NCBI GenBank assembly: GCA_026192395.1
Contig: WACF01000001.1
Coordinates: 490,977-554,976 of the forward strand
Origin: Proteobacteria bacterium 005FR1
GTDB taxonomy: Bacteria > Pseudomonadota > Gammaproteobacteria > Pseudomonadales > Cellvibrionaceae
Direction: 5' to 3'
Length of the DNA: 64,000 nucleotides
The notes below the pieces were generated by a model. The model did not search any database. It was not told the DNA's origin and saw only the letters and a list, made by a program, of their open reading frames with translations. The translations under genes were made by a program, and so were the position numbers. Positions 26,196 through 35,342 of the stretch are shown here, piece after piece. Position 1 is the stretch's first letter. Each line of letters opens with the position of its first letter.

Positions 26196-26258
26196 TACGC
26201 GTCGTTACCGGGGCATGGGCGAACACGAGAGTCGCCCACACAATCGCGTCTGCTCGTA

Positions 26259-26281
26259 AGGGCGAATCTTGTATTCGCCCT
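26259..26281. repeat. Palindromic intergenic hairpin
   Basis: AGGGCGAAT-CTTGT-ATTCGCCCT, perfect 9-bp arms, in the convergent gap between leucine dehydrogenase and the DUF748 gene. The GGGCGAATACAAGATTCGCCC type of palindrome recurs between genes in many proteobacteria. It could serve as a bidirectional transcript end, although it lacks T runs. Confidence 0.55.
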
Positions 26282-26304
26282 GATGCCAGTTGGCACGCCA
26301 ACGG

Positions 26305-27399
26305 CTATTGGCTCTCTCCCTCCTTTGGCTCGCTCTCCTCAACGTGCGAATTCTCATCCAGTGTGACACTGTGCTCAAGGGATCGAGCAAAGGTGCCTCC
26401 AATCGCATTACGCAGCACGTTGAAGGCCGCTGCGAGAATGCCGGCCTCGGGATCGTCTAGTTCTCCGCCAACGGGAATGCGGGTGGCTGCCTCCTGCTCT
26501 GGCTGATACTCAAAAATTTCAGCGGCAAAATTCAGCGCAGCTTCCCACGCGCTCTGTAAGAAGCCGTCGGTCTTTTCGCCCAGGTCATAGAGATCGACAT
26601 TCTCTGCGAAAGGCTTGACGTAGCCTTCAAAGCGACCGTCCGCAGCCGCCAACTCCGTATAAACCGCAAAGGTGCCGCCCTGTGCGTCCGCATTCAAATA
26701 CTCGCGCAGCCAGGGATTGAGATCGGTGAGGTTCACCTTTTCCAGGCGCAAGTTCATATCGAAGGTGGGGTCCTGTGCGGTGGGGTTTACTTTTCCTTCC
26801 AGGTGAATCGGCGCGTCCAGAATCCGGCTGGCAAACTCGAAGGAGGCAAAAGCTTCTTCGGCTATTTCGGCGGTATTGGTAAGGTTCTGGACTTTGCCGT
26901 TCACCTGACGCGCGACCAGGGCGTCCTTGGTCTCGATAGCAGGTGTGCGAAAGCGGATGGTGCCGTCCCGGACAACGATCTGTTCGAAGCGGAAGGGAAA
27001 GAGCTCGTCGATGCGTTCAGCCCAGTCCACGTCGGCACCGGTCTGGGACTGTCTTTCATCTTCCGCTTCCACCAGGTTCAGCTGCGGGTTGATCAAGGTC
27101 AGCTCGGCCACCAGTGAGCCGTCCAGCAGTTTTCGCCAGTCCACGGACAGGTCGATCAGTTCGCCGGTGAAGAATGGCTCCAGCGAACCCTGCTGTTCTT
27201 TGTGAATTTGAATTGCCTGAATCTGATAGGCACCGCGCCAGAGTGCAACGTCGATATCGCCGACCTGCCCATCGTAGCCCTCGAGATTGGCGAGATGATC
27301 ATTGATGTAGTCTTCGAGAATCCAGGGCAGGGCGAGGCGCAGGCCTCCCAGTAACAGCAGCAGGGAAGCGACGATTGCAACATTTTTGCGGGTTTTCAT
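26305..27399 (-). CDS. DUF748 (AsmA-related) membrane-anchored protein
   Basis: 364 residues: an N-terminal membrane anchor (VAIVASLLLLLGGLRLALPWI), then a periplasmic region with the DUF748/AsmA-like pattern, including the IDVALWRGAYQIQAIQIHK block and a PTFDMNLRLEKVNLTDLNPWLREYL-type segment. AsmA-like proteins are long beta-groove proteins tied to lipid transport; this short member is uncharacterised. ATG 27399 gives the membrane anchor at the N-terminus. It lies 82 bp downstream of the MscS gene on the same strand, suggesting co-transcription and an envelope-stress context. Confidence 0.83.
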   Translation of the reverse strand: MKTRKNVAIVASLLLLLGGLRLALPWILEDYINDHLANLEGYDGQVGDIDVALWRGAYQIQAIQIHKEQQGSLEPFFTGELIDLSVDWRKLLDGSLVAELTLINPQLNLVEAEDERQSQTGADVDWAERIDELFPFRFEQIVVRDGTIRFRTPAIETKDALVARQVNGKVQNLTNTAEIAEEAFASFEFASRILDAPIHLEGKVNPTAQDPTFDMNLRLEKVNLTDLNPWLREYLNADAQGGTFAVYTELAAADGRFEGYVKPFAENVDLYDLGEKTDGFLQSAWEAALNFAAEIFEYQPEQEAATRIPVGGELDDPEAGILAAAFNVLRNAIGGTFARSLEHSVTLDENSHVEESEPKEGESQ

Positions 27400-27481
27400 G
27401 GCCTTCCAGAGCCTCTGAACAGTCACTGTAAAGAAGCAGGAAGCGGGCCACTGGATCTTCGGCAAACGAAGGTTCAGAGCA

Positions 27482-29281
27482 TCATTCGGAAGCCGCGCGG
27501 TGAGCGCTCGACCCCGCTTCCGGATAGCAGATGGTGCGTCTCAGTTCGTCGATGCGTTGCGGATCGAATTTCGGCAGGTGCAATTCCCCGCGCTCCCGCC
27601 ACTGTCGTACCCGATCTTCGGCAGCGGCCGTCTTGTCCGGCGCGGTGCCGCGATCTTCTGTCAGGTAGATGGTTTGCGAGCTGAAGGCGAAATCGGTGCC
27701 GCTTTCGGCGACGATGCGCAATATGTGCAGATAGAGATCTTCCTGCACTTCCATGAAGTCGTCGAAGTCGGTGCCGAAGATATAGGCGAAGAACTCCAGG
27801 CGCAATGCGCCTTGCGCCAGTCCGAGCAGGCGCACGCGGGGTCCTTCGGGGTCGATCTTGGGGTGTGCATAGAGTAGCGCGCGCAACTCAACCAGCAGAT
27901 AGCGCAGTTGATCGGGTGTTGTTTCCTGACGCAAGCCGAGAATCGGATTGAACAGGAACATGTCGCGGGGCGCGAAGTTTTCGATTTTCTGTGAGGAGAA
28001 ATCGCCGTTGGGGATAACGACCATGGTCCGTTGCAGTGTGCGAATGCGTGTCGAGCGCATGCCGATGTGTTCGACTGTGCCGAGGGTGTCGCCCACCTTG
28101 CAAAAATCGCCGACGCGTACCGGTTGATCGAATATCAGCGTCAGACTGCCCACCAGATTTTCAATGGTTTTCTGCGCGCCCAGAGCCACCGCCAGGCCGC
28201 CGATGCCGAGTGCGGCCAGCCCTGTGGTCACATCGAAGCCGAGTGTGTTCAGGACGATGATGATGCCAATTACCACAACGGCGATTTTTGCGGCCCGGCG
28301 GAACAGCAAAATCGCGGCAAGGGCACCGAAGTTTTCCCGCTCGGTCACGTGGCTTTCGGCCACTGCACCGACGATGGTTACCAGTCGCCAGCCGAAAAGC
28401 AGAACCGCCGCCCAGGCCACGATGACCGTCAGCTCGCCGAAATACTGGCGTACCACGATGGATATGCCCAGCTGCTGTCCGGCGAAGATGAACAGCAAAA
28501 CGGCAAGATAAATACGAGCCGGCAACACGAAGGCGGCCAGCACACCTTCGCCGTAGTCGCTCAATCGACGCCGCGTCGCGAGATGGAGAAGCCGAGCGAT
28601 TATTGCCGTGATCAGATGACTGACGAGATAGGCGAGCAGACCGAGCAGGACCACGGCAATCCACTGGCCCAGCGAAACGCCGCGCCACTCGATGCGGGCG
28701 ACTGCAGGTGGAATCAGTCCTTCTACGTTGAGCAGGTCTCGCTCATCCAGTGCAAAGGGTAATGCCTGCAGGCTCTCGCCGGCGATGAGCCAGACGGGCT
28801 GTTCGGCCGTTTCGTAGCGTTGCACCAGCAATGGAATTTCCTCATCGCCAAGCTCGATGATGCCAAGACGATCAAGGCGTGGATCCAAATCATCGTCGAG
28901 CCGGCCTTCAGCCTCGTCGCTCAGCATCACTGCTGGCGGAACATCGCCACCGCGGTCGAGGGCGATTTGCAGGTTCCGGGCGATCTCCGGGCCGGCCTCG
29001 GCGCGCTGTTCCGGTGGAACGAGGGACAGATCCAGGTATTCCGCCGCACGGGCGTAGTCCTGCGCGGAAACGGCGTCGATATAACCGGTGAACGTGCCGC
29101 GGGGACTGCTGCGGCCCAGAGGATCGTCGACTTGTTCTTCAGTCGTGGCAGTCTCTTCCTCCGCGGTGGGCGCCGCAGGAACCTGGGAAAGCGCAGGCAG
29201 ATACAGGCCAAGCGCCAGGATCAATACCAGCCAGCGCGCGGCTGCCCGGTTTGAAAGCCTGTTGCGAAATCCGTCCTGCAT
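27482..29281 (-). CDS. MscS family mechanosensitive channel with periplasmic N-domain
   Basis: 599 residues. A signal peptide (to about residue 33) is followed by a periplasmic domain of about 150 residues, then several transmembrane helices and the MscS pore/vestibule. The pore helix with its Gly/Ala packing pattern is clear (GLAALGIGGLAVALGAQKTIENLVG), then VGDFCKVGDTLGTVEHIGMRSTRIRT of the beta domain. Channels of this type open on hypo-osmotic shock to release solutes. ATG 29281 has AAAGGGGGAACGGG upstream; the ATG 24 bp further up does not. It probably forms an operon with the DUF748 gene. Confidence 0.92.
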   Translation of the reverse strand: MQDGFRNRLSNRAAARWLVLILALGLYLPALSQVPAAPTAEEETATTEEQVDDPLGRSSPRGTFTGYIDAVSAQDYARAAEYLDLSLVPPEQRAEAGPEIARNLQIALDRGGDVPPAVMLSDEAEGRLDDDLDPRLDRLGIIELGDEEIPLLVQRYETAEQPVWLIAGESLQALPFALDERDLLNVEGLIPPAVARIEWRGVSLGQWIAVVLLGLLAYLVSHLITAIIARLLHLATRRRLSDYGEGVLAAFVLPARIYLAVLLFIFAGQQLGISIVVRQYFGELTVIVAWAAVLLFGWRLVTIVGAVAESHVTERENFGALAAILLFRRAAKIAVVVIGIIIVLNTLGFDVTTGLAALGIGGLAVALGAQKTIENLVGSLTLIFDQPVRVGDFCKVGDTLGTVEHIGMRSTRIRTLQRTMVVIPNGDFSSQKIENFAPRDMFLFNPILGLRQETTPDQLRYLLVELRALLYAHPKIDPEGPRVRLLGLAQGALRLEFFAYIFGTDFDDFMEVQEDLYLHILRIVAESGTDFAFSSQTIYLTEDRGTAPDKTAAAEDRVRQWRERGELHLPKFDPQRIDELRRTICYPEAGSSAHRAASE

Positions 29282-29345
29282 CCCGTTCCCCCTTTCGCTT
29301 TGCATCGCACGAACAGCAGCAAGCGCGCAAACTGTCGTCCCGCAG

Positions 29346-30481
29346 TCACATAGAGGAATTTTTCGCGGGAAAGATCCTGAAGCTCAGCAGCACGTCGGGG
29401 GCGGGGGCAGCGGTCGAATGGCCCGGTCGTCTGGACAGTCTGGCCAAGGAGGAAGTTAGCTGAGCAAGTCCGAGATCGATAGCCTTCAAAACTGCCCGGG
29501 TCCGGTCGCGAACACCGAGTTTGGCAAGAATCGCCGAAACGTGATTCTTGACCGTGCCTTCGGACAGGTGAACGGCCAGCGCGATTTCACGATTGGAATA
29601 GCCGCCGGCCAGGTAGCGCATCACCTCAAGCTCGCGTGGCGTGAGTGTCTCCGACTCAGTTGCGGAATAGAAACCCAGTGAATGATTTTTCAGACCGCGT
29701 ATCACCCGCTCGGTGATGGTGGGCTGAATCAGCAACTCGCCATTGACGACCCGCGTGATGGCAGAAGCAAGCTGCTCCAGGCTCACGTCCTTGAGCAAGT
29801 ACCCGTGCGCTCCGAGTCTGGCGCAGCTCAGCAGTTGTTCGTCGGTGTCGAAGGTGGTCAGAGCGATCACCTTGGGGCTTGGCAGGGAAGCGCCTTGCTT
29901 GCGCAAGACTTCAAGTACGTCGATTCCGTTCAATTTTGGCATCTGCAAGTCGAGCAGCATTACGTCGACCGCGTGCAGCGCCAAGGGCCGCCAGGGCTTC
30001 TTCGCCGTCGCTGGGCGAGCAGTTGCCCGGCGGCGACCAGTTCCTGATGGACTCGATCGAGCTCTTCGCGCGCCCTTCGTTCGCGCATCACGCTGTAGCT
30101 GGAGAACAGCGAAAACACGGTAAAGCCGAGATAGGTGAGAGAGTAGAGCCAGGTGTTGTCGGTGCCGCTTCGTTCGCCGACCAAGCCCGCCAGCACGAAG
30201 TGAATCGGTACCGCCGTCACGAGCGACACTGCCGCGGAGGCGAAGTAGGGCAGGGTTCCCGCGAAAACGCACATCAGCACGAGATGCAATGTGATGGGCT
30301 GGAACCAGCTGGCGAACAACAACGCGATCGGCATTGCGACGAGCCCGGCAAGATGACCGGGCAGGCTCTCCGCTCCCCACGCGGTGAACATGGCAAGTAG
30401 AAAACCAGCCAGAGCGAGTGCTGTCGGTAGCCGGGCGGCGGTATCGTCCATCGGCAAAATGAACAGCGAGAAACAACTCAC
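29346..30481 (-). pseudogene. Deletion-fused two-component system: sensor kinase N-terminus plus NarL-type regulator C-terminus
   Basis: Reading from 30481 (or ATG 30451), about 150 residues form a multi-helix membrane sensor ending in the coil EELDRVHQELVAAGQLLAQ, typical just before a HisKA_3 kinase core. That frame then ends at 29960. The kinase core is missing. Instead, SDGEEALAAL (30012-29983, another frame) is the middle of a receiver domain. After a further frameshift, HAVDVMLLDLQMPKLNGIDVL (third frame) continues as a normal receiver with the phospho-Asp and YLLKD. A LuxR-type HTH (LTPRELEVMRYLAGGYSNREIA) follows. The kinase catalytic part and the receiver N-terminus are lost; neither protein should work. 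Confidence 0.75.
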
Positions 30482-30501
30482 CAGTAGCTAAGGTGAGGGC
30501 T

Positions 30502-31215
30502 TCACTCTGGCAGGATATCCTTCAAAGTCCGCAATGTTTCCGAATTGAATTCCCGTCGGTACAGTACGGGCACGATCAGCGCTGCGAGGAACATGAATAT
30601 CCACGCATTGATGAACCATCCCAGCACGGCCATGCTGAAATAGTAGGTTCGCAGGCCGTTGTTGAAATTCCCTCCCGCTTTCGACGCCATCTTGGCGATC
30701 GCCTCTACAACCGGCGAGTGTTGGCCCGGTTGCGACGCTTCCACCCTTGAGCCACCCAGCATCACCGCCACAAATCCGTACTGGCGCAGACTCCAGGTGA
30801 ATTTAAAAAACGCGTAGATGAAAAGACAGATGAGAACCAGGACCTTCAGCTCCCATTCGCTGCGGGAGTCCGGGTCCGAGAAGGGTACGTCGGCCAGTAC
30901 CAGAGTGACCGCATCGGACGACCCCAGCACCGTCACCAGACCGGCGAGAATCAGCAGGGTACTCGACGCGAAAAAGCTCACATTTCGTTCGAGATTGGCA
31001 ATGATGTTGGTGTCGGCAATGCGGTTCTCGCGAGCTATGGCCATGCGAATCCATTCTCTGCGATGCCGGTGCATGGCGAAGGCCAGGGTGGGATGCGTGC
31101 GGCTCTTGCGGTTTGTGTAGTGAAAATAACCACGGTAACAAAGAAGAAACCAGCCGATGGCAAGCAAGTTGGTGGTGTTCAACTGCAGAAAAGAAAAGAA
31201 CTCGGAAAGACTCAT
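30502..31215 (-). CDS. DUF599 family membrane protein
   Basis: 237 residues matching DUF599: a first helix (NLLAIGWFLLCYRGYF), a polar stretch with HPTLAFAMHRHRREW, then helices around FFASSTLLILAGLVTVLG, VLVLICLFIYAFFKFTWSLRQYGF and MAVLGWFINAWIFMFLAALIV. Four membrane segments are expected. The family has no known function in bacteria. ATG 31215 is taken; the upstream in-frame codon (31230) is a TTG. It is divergent from the MaoC-SDR pair. Confidence 0.85.
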   Translation of the reverse strand: MSLSEFFSFLQLNTTNLLAIGWFLLCYRGYFHYTNRKSRTHPTLAFAMHRHRREWIRMAIARENRIADTNIIANLERNVSFFASSTLLILAGLVTVLGSSDAVTLVLADVPFSDPDSRSEWELKVLVLICLFIYAFFKFTWSLRQYGFVAVMLGGSRVEASQPGQHSPVVEAIAKMASKAGGNFNNGLRTYYFSMAVLGWFINAWIFMFLAALIVPVLYRREFNSETLRTLKDILPE

Positions 31216-31378
31216 ATACTCAGCAAACAAGTGAACGACGGGTCACCGATGCTATTACAGCGCATCGTCCAGTACAACGGGGAATGGGAGTACAACGTTG
31301 CTGGAAGTCGATACTGGACGGCCGTGGTAATCTGCGGCAGGATAAGCTCCTTTTTTGGTCTCCCACAGAGGGTGTACT

Positions 31379-31846
31379 ATGGGCATTTCCATTCAACGCG
31401 AGAATTTCACCGATTTCGTCGGGATCGAAGCGGAACCGAGCCCCTGGCTTAAGATTGAGCAGGACCGAATCGATCAGTTCGCCGACGTTACACTCGACCA
31501 TCAGTTCATTCATGTCGATCCGGAGCGTGCCAAGAACTCTCCGTTCGGAACGACCATCGCCCACGGCTTTCTGACTTTGTCACTGCTGTCTCATTTCGCC
31601 GAGAGTTTTGGCATTGCGATCGAAGGCATGGTCATGGGCGTAAACTATGGTTTCGACAAGGTACGTTTTCTCAACCCGGTGAAGGTCGGATCGGAAATCC
31701 GCGGCAAGGCCCGGGTGCTGGAGATCACGGAGAAGAAGCCGGGCCAGTTCCTGCTGAAATATGAAATCACTGTAGAGATCAAAGGAGAGGAGAAGCCGGC
31801 GCTGATGGCGGAGTGGTTGGCGATGCAGGTGGTGGCCGGGCAATAA
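31379..31846 (+). CDS. MaoC family (R)-specific enoyl-CoA hydratase-like protein
   Basis: 155-residue single hot-dog-fold hydratase. The catalytic Asp/His motif is ITQFADVTLDHQFIHVDPERA-like (QFADVTLDHQFIHVD), with FGTTIAHGFLTLSLL following, as in PhaJ/NodN/MaoC proteins. The reaction is probably hydration of trans-2-enoyl-CoA to (R)-3-hydroxyacyl-CoA or the reverse. ATG 31379 has AGAGGGTG upstream. It lies 58 bp before an SDR dehydrogenase of the type acting on 3-hydroxyacyl-CoA, so the pair can run two consecutive steps of a beta-oxidation-like route. Confidence 0.9.
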   Translation: MGISIQRENFTDFVGIEAEPSPWLKIEQDRIDQFADVTLDHQFIHVDPERAKNSPFGTTIAHGFLTLSLLSHFAESFGIAIEGMVMGVNYGFDKVRFLNPVKVGSEIRGKARVLEITEKKPGQFLLKYEITVEIKGEEKPALMAEWLAMQVVAGQ

Positions 31847-31904
31847 ACATATCCGGCTCGCAATCACAAACAAAATTATTATTGAGGTAGAAGGAAAACA
31901 AAGC

Positions 31905-32822
31905 ATGACAATTCGATTTGATGGCAAAGTCGCAATCGTAACCGGCGCAGGCCAGGGTCTGGGTCGCTCTCACGCGCTGGCGCTGGCCGCACGTGGAGCG
32001 AAGGTTGTTGTCAACGATCTGGGCGCCGCCCGGGACGGCACCGGTGGATCGTCAGACGCTGCCCAGGAGGTAGTAAAAACGATTGAAGAGCAGGGCGGCG
32101 AAGCGATGGCGCACGGCGCAAACGTGGCGAAGTTCGACGAAGTGCAGGACATGGTCGAACAGACCATGAAGCGCTGGGGTCGGGTAGACGTTCTGGTCAA
32201 CAACGCCGGCATTCTGCGGGACAAGAGTTTTTCGAAAATGAGTCTGGACGACTTCCGCCTGGTGTTGGATGTGCACCTGATGGGAACCGTCAACTGCTGT
32301 AAAGCAGTTTGGGAAATTATGAAGGAGCAGCAGTACGGCCGGATTGTGATGACCTCTTCTTCCAGCGGCCTGTACGGCAATTTCGGTCAGACCAACTACG
32401 GCGCTGCGAAAATGGCGGTCGTAGGTCTGATGAATACCCTCGTTCTAGAGGGGGCCAAGTACAACATCCGCGTGAATACGCTGGCGCCAACGGCCGGCAC
32501 CCGCATGACCGAAGACATCATTCCCGAGCAGGCTTTCAATCTGATGACACCCGAATCGGTGACCGCAGGGCTGCTGGCTCTTTGCCATGACGAAAGCCCG
32601 AACCGCTACATTCTCTGCGCAGGCGCAGGCGGTTACGCCAGCACCCACGTTTATGAGAACGAAGGTATCTACCTGCCTCCGGAAGAGCAGACCCCGGAAA
32701 ACGTGATGGCAGCGATGGACCGATTGAACGATGCTTCCAAGCAGGAGGAGTTCAAACAAGGTGGGCAGCAGACGCAAAAGTTTGTGATGAAGGCAATGGA
32801 GCACTTTGGGATAAAAGGCTGA
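31905..32822 (+). CDS. SDR dehydrogenase, peroxisomal-multifunctional-enzyme type
   Basis: 305-residue short-chain dehydrogenase resembling the N-terminal domain of human HSD17B4, an (R)-3-hydroxyacyl-CoA dehydrogenase. The NAD motif is VTGAGQGLGRSHALALAARGAKVVVNDLGAA, the NNAG motif is LVNNAGILRDKSF, and the catalytic residues are Ser (SSSSGLYGNFGQ) and YGAAK. The C-terminal extension of about 60 residues beyond the classical SDR core is typical of this subgroup. The RBS is in GAGGTAGAAGGAAAAC before ATG 31905. With the MaoC hydratase it forms an (R)-specific hydratase/dehydrogenase pair; a terminator follows. Confidence 0.92.
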   Translation: MTIRFDGKVAIVTGAGQGLGRSHALALAARGAKVVVNDLGAARDGTGGSSDAAQEVVKTIEEQGGEAMAHGANVAKFDEVQDMVEQTMKRWGRVDVLVNNAGILRDKSFSKMSLDDFRLVLDVHLMGTVNCCKAVWEIMKEQQYGRIVMTSSSSGLYGNFGQTNYGAAKMAVVGLMNTLVLEGAKYNIRVNTLAPTAGTRMTEDIIPEQAFNLMTPESVTAGLLALCHDESPNRYILCAGAGGYASTHVYENEGIYLPPEEQTPENVMAAMDRLNDASKQEEFKQGGQQTQKFVMKAMEHFGIKG

Positions 32823-32831
32823 TTCATCCGC

Positions 32832-32859
32832 AAGACCTCGCAGTTGGCTGCGAGGTCTT
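32832..32859 (+). terminator. Intrinsic terminator of the MaoC-SDR operon
   Basis: AAGACCTCGCAG-TTGG-CTGCGAGGTCTT, perfect 12-bp arms, 10 bp after the SDR stop, followed by TCGTTG. Confidence 0.85.
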
Positions 32860-33250
32860 CGTTGCAAATCTTGTCAACGAGCTGAAGCACGAGCGCGACA
32901 TTGCTGCCCCCGTCTTCCGGAGCAAGCTACCTTCACAGCCTTCCAATAAGAAAACCCAAACTGCCGGGCAGGTTTCCTGCTTCAGCGACGCGTGACGTGC
33001 CGCGTGCTTGTCAAGTTTAGATGTGTAATCTTTGTCCCACCCGTTGTAAAGTCCGACCGAAACGCGCAACTATACGGCCCCGGATTGTTCCCAACTTTTC
33101 GGGGCAGTGTTATGCTCACTGCCCGCAAATACACGGGAAAGTGGACAGAAAAACCCCACCGTTTTCTTGGTAATCACTAGCTCATCTTTTTTCAATAACG
33201 AATCGTATTGAGGCGCTCGACGGGCGCAATCAATCCGCGGAGGTATAAGA
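32860..33250. other. Intergenic region before the exported 344-residue protein
   Basis: 391 bp with no credible gene. The only clear signals are the strong RBS CGGAGGTATAAGA before 33251 and AT-rich segments near 33020-33080 and 33180-33210 where the promoter probably lies. TTGTAA (33044) and CTATAC (33070) are 20 bp apart, too far for a confident promoter call. Confidence 0.4.
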
Positions 33251-34285
33251 ATGCGACGATCTTTTCTGCTTGGTTCAGCTGGCGTTGTCGGCGCCGCTTT
33301 GCTGGCCACGGCATCGCTGATCACGCCGGTCCAGGCCGAGTCATACAAGGTACCAAAGAATGAATTCGGCCAACCCGACATCAGCGGTTTCTGGTCCAAT
33401 TCCTCGCTGACTCCGCTCACCCGTCCGAAAGAGCTCGGTGACCAGTTGGTCTATACGCCTGAGCAGGTGGCGAAGATCGAAGGTGAGGCTGAAACCCTGA
33501 TGGAAGAGGGCAACCGACCCACCGATCCGGACGCGCCTGCGGAATTTGAGCATGAAAGCTCTGTGACCCGACCGGAGTTCGAAGCGGCCGGCGGCGATGT
33601 CGGCGGCTACAACACCTTCTGGCTGGACCCGGGTAATCACATCATGCGGGTGAACGGCGAGCCGCGTACGTCCATTCTGACCACCAAGAATGGTCAGGTG
33701 CCGACGCCCAAGCGACGCCCCGAGCCGGATCCGCGCAAGCAGGTCGACTCCTACACCAGTTACGAGACTCGATCACTGGGTGAGCGTTGCATTATCGGCT
33801 TCGGCCGCAATGGTGGACCGCCCATGTTCGCCAACGGCTTTTACAACAACAACTATCAGATCGTGCAAGCCCCGGAGCACGTGATGATTCTGGTGGAGAT
33901 GAACCACGATGCGCGCATCGTTCGCCTGAACACCAAGCAGCACCTTCACGAGGACGTGCGCCCCTGGTTTGGCGATTCCATTGGCTGGTACGAAGGCAAC
34001 ACGCTGGTTGTGGAAACCACCAATCTGCCGAAAGAACAGGCCTTCATCGGTTCCTGGGAAAATCTGAAAGTAACCGAGCGCTTCACCCGCGTCGGCGAAC
34101 ATCGCCTGCACTACAAGTTCACCGTCGAAGATCCCACCATGTGGGACAAGCCCTGGGGCGGCGAGTACGAGTTTTCACCGCTTGACGGCGTGATCTATGA
34201 GTACGCCTGCCATGAAGGCAACTATTCCCTGCCAGGCATCCTGCAAGGTGCCCGCGTAGAGGAAGCCAAAGGCAAGAAGAAGTAA
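33251..34285 (+). CDS. Exported protein of an uncharacterised family
   Basis: 344 residues with an N-terminal signal (MRRSFLLGSAGVVGAALLATA...; cleavage after VQA) that could use the Sec or Tat route. The mature part contains YNTFWLDPGNHIMRVNGEPRTS, IGFGRNGGPPMFANGFYNNNYQIVQ and WFGDSIGWYEGNTLVVETTNL. I associate these with a group of large paralogous families in marine proteobacteria and sphingomonads that often carry several copies per genome. No function is known to me. A beta-rich binding or enzyme fold is likely. RBS GGAGGT. It is transcribed alone and ends with a Lys-rich tail. Confidence 0.82.
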   Translation: MRRSFLLGSAGVVGAALLATASLITPVQAESYKVPKNEFGQPDISGFWSNSSLTPLTRPKELGDQLVYTPEQVAKIEGEAETLMEEGNRPTDPDAPAEFEHESSVTRPEFEAAGGDVGGYNTFWLDPGNHIMRVNGEPRTSILTTKNGQVPTPKRRPEPDPRKQVDSYTSYETRSLGERCIIGFGRNGGPPMFANGFYNNNYQIVQAPEHVMILVEMNHDARIVRLNTKQHLHEDVRPWFGDSIGWYEGNTLVVETTNLPKEQAFIGSWENLKVTERFTRVGEHRLHYKFTVEDPTMWDKPWGGEYEFSPLDGVIYEYACHEGNYSLPGILQGARVEEAKGKKK

Positions 34286-34294
34286 GCGCATTTG

Positions 34295-34331
34295 GTAGAG
34301 GGTCGCAGGCCGCGTGCGGCGACCCTTCTAC
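34295..34331 (+). terminator. Long hairpin after the 344-residue protein gene
   Basis: GTAGAGGGTCGC...GCGACCCTTCTAC (one bulged base) enclosing GCCGC-GT-GCGGC, making one long stem. There is no T tract, so termination strength is uncertain. Confidence 0.5.
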
Positions 34332-34385
34332 TGCGTCTCGAAGCTGCAAGCAAATCATTAAACCGTTCTCTCCGGGAGGCCTGCA

Positions 34386-35288
34386 ATGTCCTCTCTCCCC
34401 AATCCCCTCGCATTCCGGCATCGCGCCATTCGCCACCTTGCCTGGATCTGTCAGGCACCTCAGCTCTTTAGTGGTCCGCTGACCTTTTACCCGGCCAAAT
34501 CGGTGTCCGCCGCTGCACTGGAGAAGTTGCGCCAGTGGGATCTCGATCCTGCCACGGGCCCCTCCGTACTCAGCGATACGCCCCATCGACGACTTGGCCT
34601 CTACTTCGAGCGTCTCTATGCCTGCGTGGCGACCGAGCTGCTGAGCTGGGAATTGCTGGCCAGCAATCTGCCGGTCCGTGTCGCCGGGGCGACGCTCGGC
34701 GAATTGGACTTTCTGCTGCGCAATCCCGCCACTGGCGAACTCGAACATCATGAAATCGCCGTGAAATATTATCTCGGATATCGTCGGGAGGCTGATGGCG
34801 AAGTGCTCTGGTACGGCCCAAACGCGCGGGACAGGCTGGACATCAAAACCCGTCGCCTGCTCGAGCACCAGAGTGTTCTGTGTCAGCGGGCGGAAGCTGG
34901 AGCCGTATTGCGGTCTCTGGGTATTCGTGATGTGCCGATACCGCGGGTTTTCATGCCCGGTTACCTTTTTTACCCGCAGGCAAACAATTTGGCAGCCCCA
35001 TCGCAGGCGGCCAGCGATCACGCGCGTGGTCATTGGCTTTATGTTTCTGAAGCGGAAAATCTCGATCGCAGCGACTGGGTTCATCTGCGCAAACCCGACT
35101 GGCTCGGTCCTCACGTTCAGGCTGATGCGCCGGACCCCGGGGAAGCGGAAAACGCAATGAGCACTGTGTCAGCTTCCGGCAGGGCGAGGCTCTTTGCAGC
35201 GCTCAGGCAGGATGCACAAAGCGGCTTGTGGGTCGAACAGGCGCGCTTCTTCGTCGTTCCGCAAAGCTGGCCGGAGTTGTCGAGCTAG
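34386..35288 (+). CDS. DUF1853 family protein
   Basis: 300 residues with the DUF1853 pattern: LAWICQAPQLF near the N-terminus, LGLYFERLYACVATELL, then VAGATLGELDFLLRNPATGELEHHEIAVKYYLGY and WYGPNARDRLDIKTRRLLEHQ. The E-x-D...E-x-AVKYY arrangement is reminiscent of PD-(D/E)XK nuclease folds (conserved acidic residues followed by Lys), which I note as inference. Cytoplasmic; no known role. ATG 34386 has GGGAGG upstream. The GNAT gene follows 54 bp later on the same strand. Confidence 0.85.
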   Translation: MSSLPNPLAFRHRAIRHLAWICQAPQLFSGPLTFYPAKSVSAAALEKLRQWDLDPATGPSVLSDTPHRRLGLYFERLYACVATELLSWELLASNLPVRVAGATLGELDFLLRNPATGELEHHEIAVKYYLGYRREADGEVLWYGPNARDRLDIKTRRLLEHQSVLCQRAEAGAVLRSLGIRDVPIPRVFMPGYLFYPQANNLAAPSQAASDHARGHWLYVSEAENLDRSDWVHLRKPDWLGPHVQADAPDPGEAENAMSTVSASGRARLFAALRQDAQSGLWVEQARFFVVPQSWPELSS

Positions 35289-35342
35289 TCGTCTCACCTG
35301 TTAAACTCCCTCAGCAAATCATAAATCAGGCAGCAATTTCTG

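Noticed and set aside
33008-33075. Promoter boxes TTGTCA/TAATCT and TTGTAA/CTATAC before the 344-residue protein gene
   Set aside because: The spacings of 12 and 20 bp are outside the usual range.
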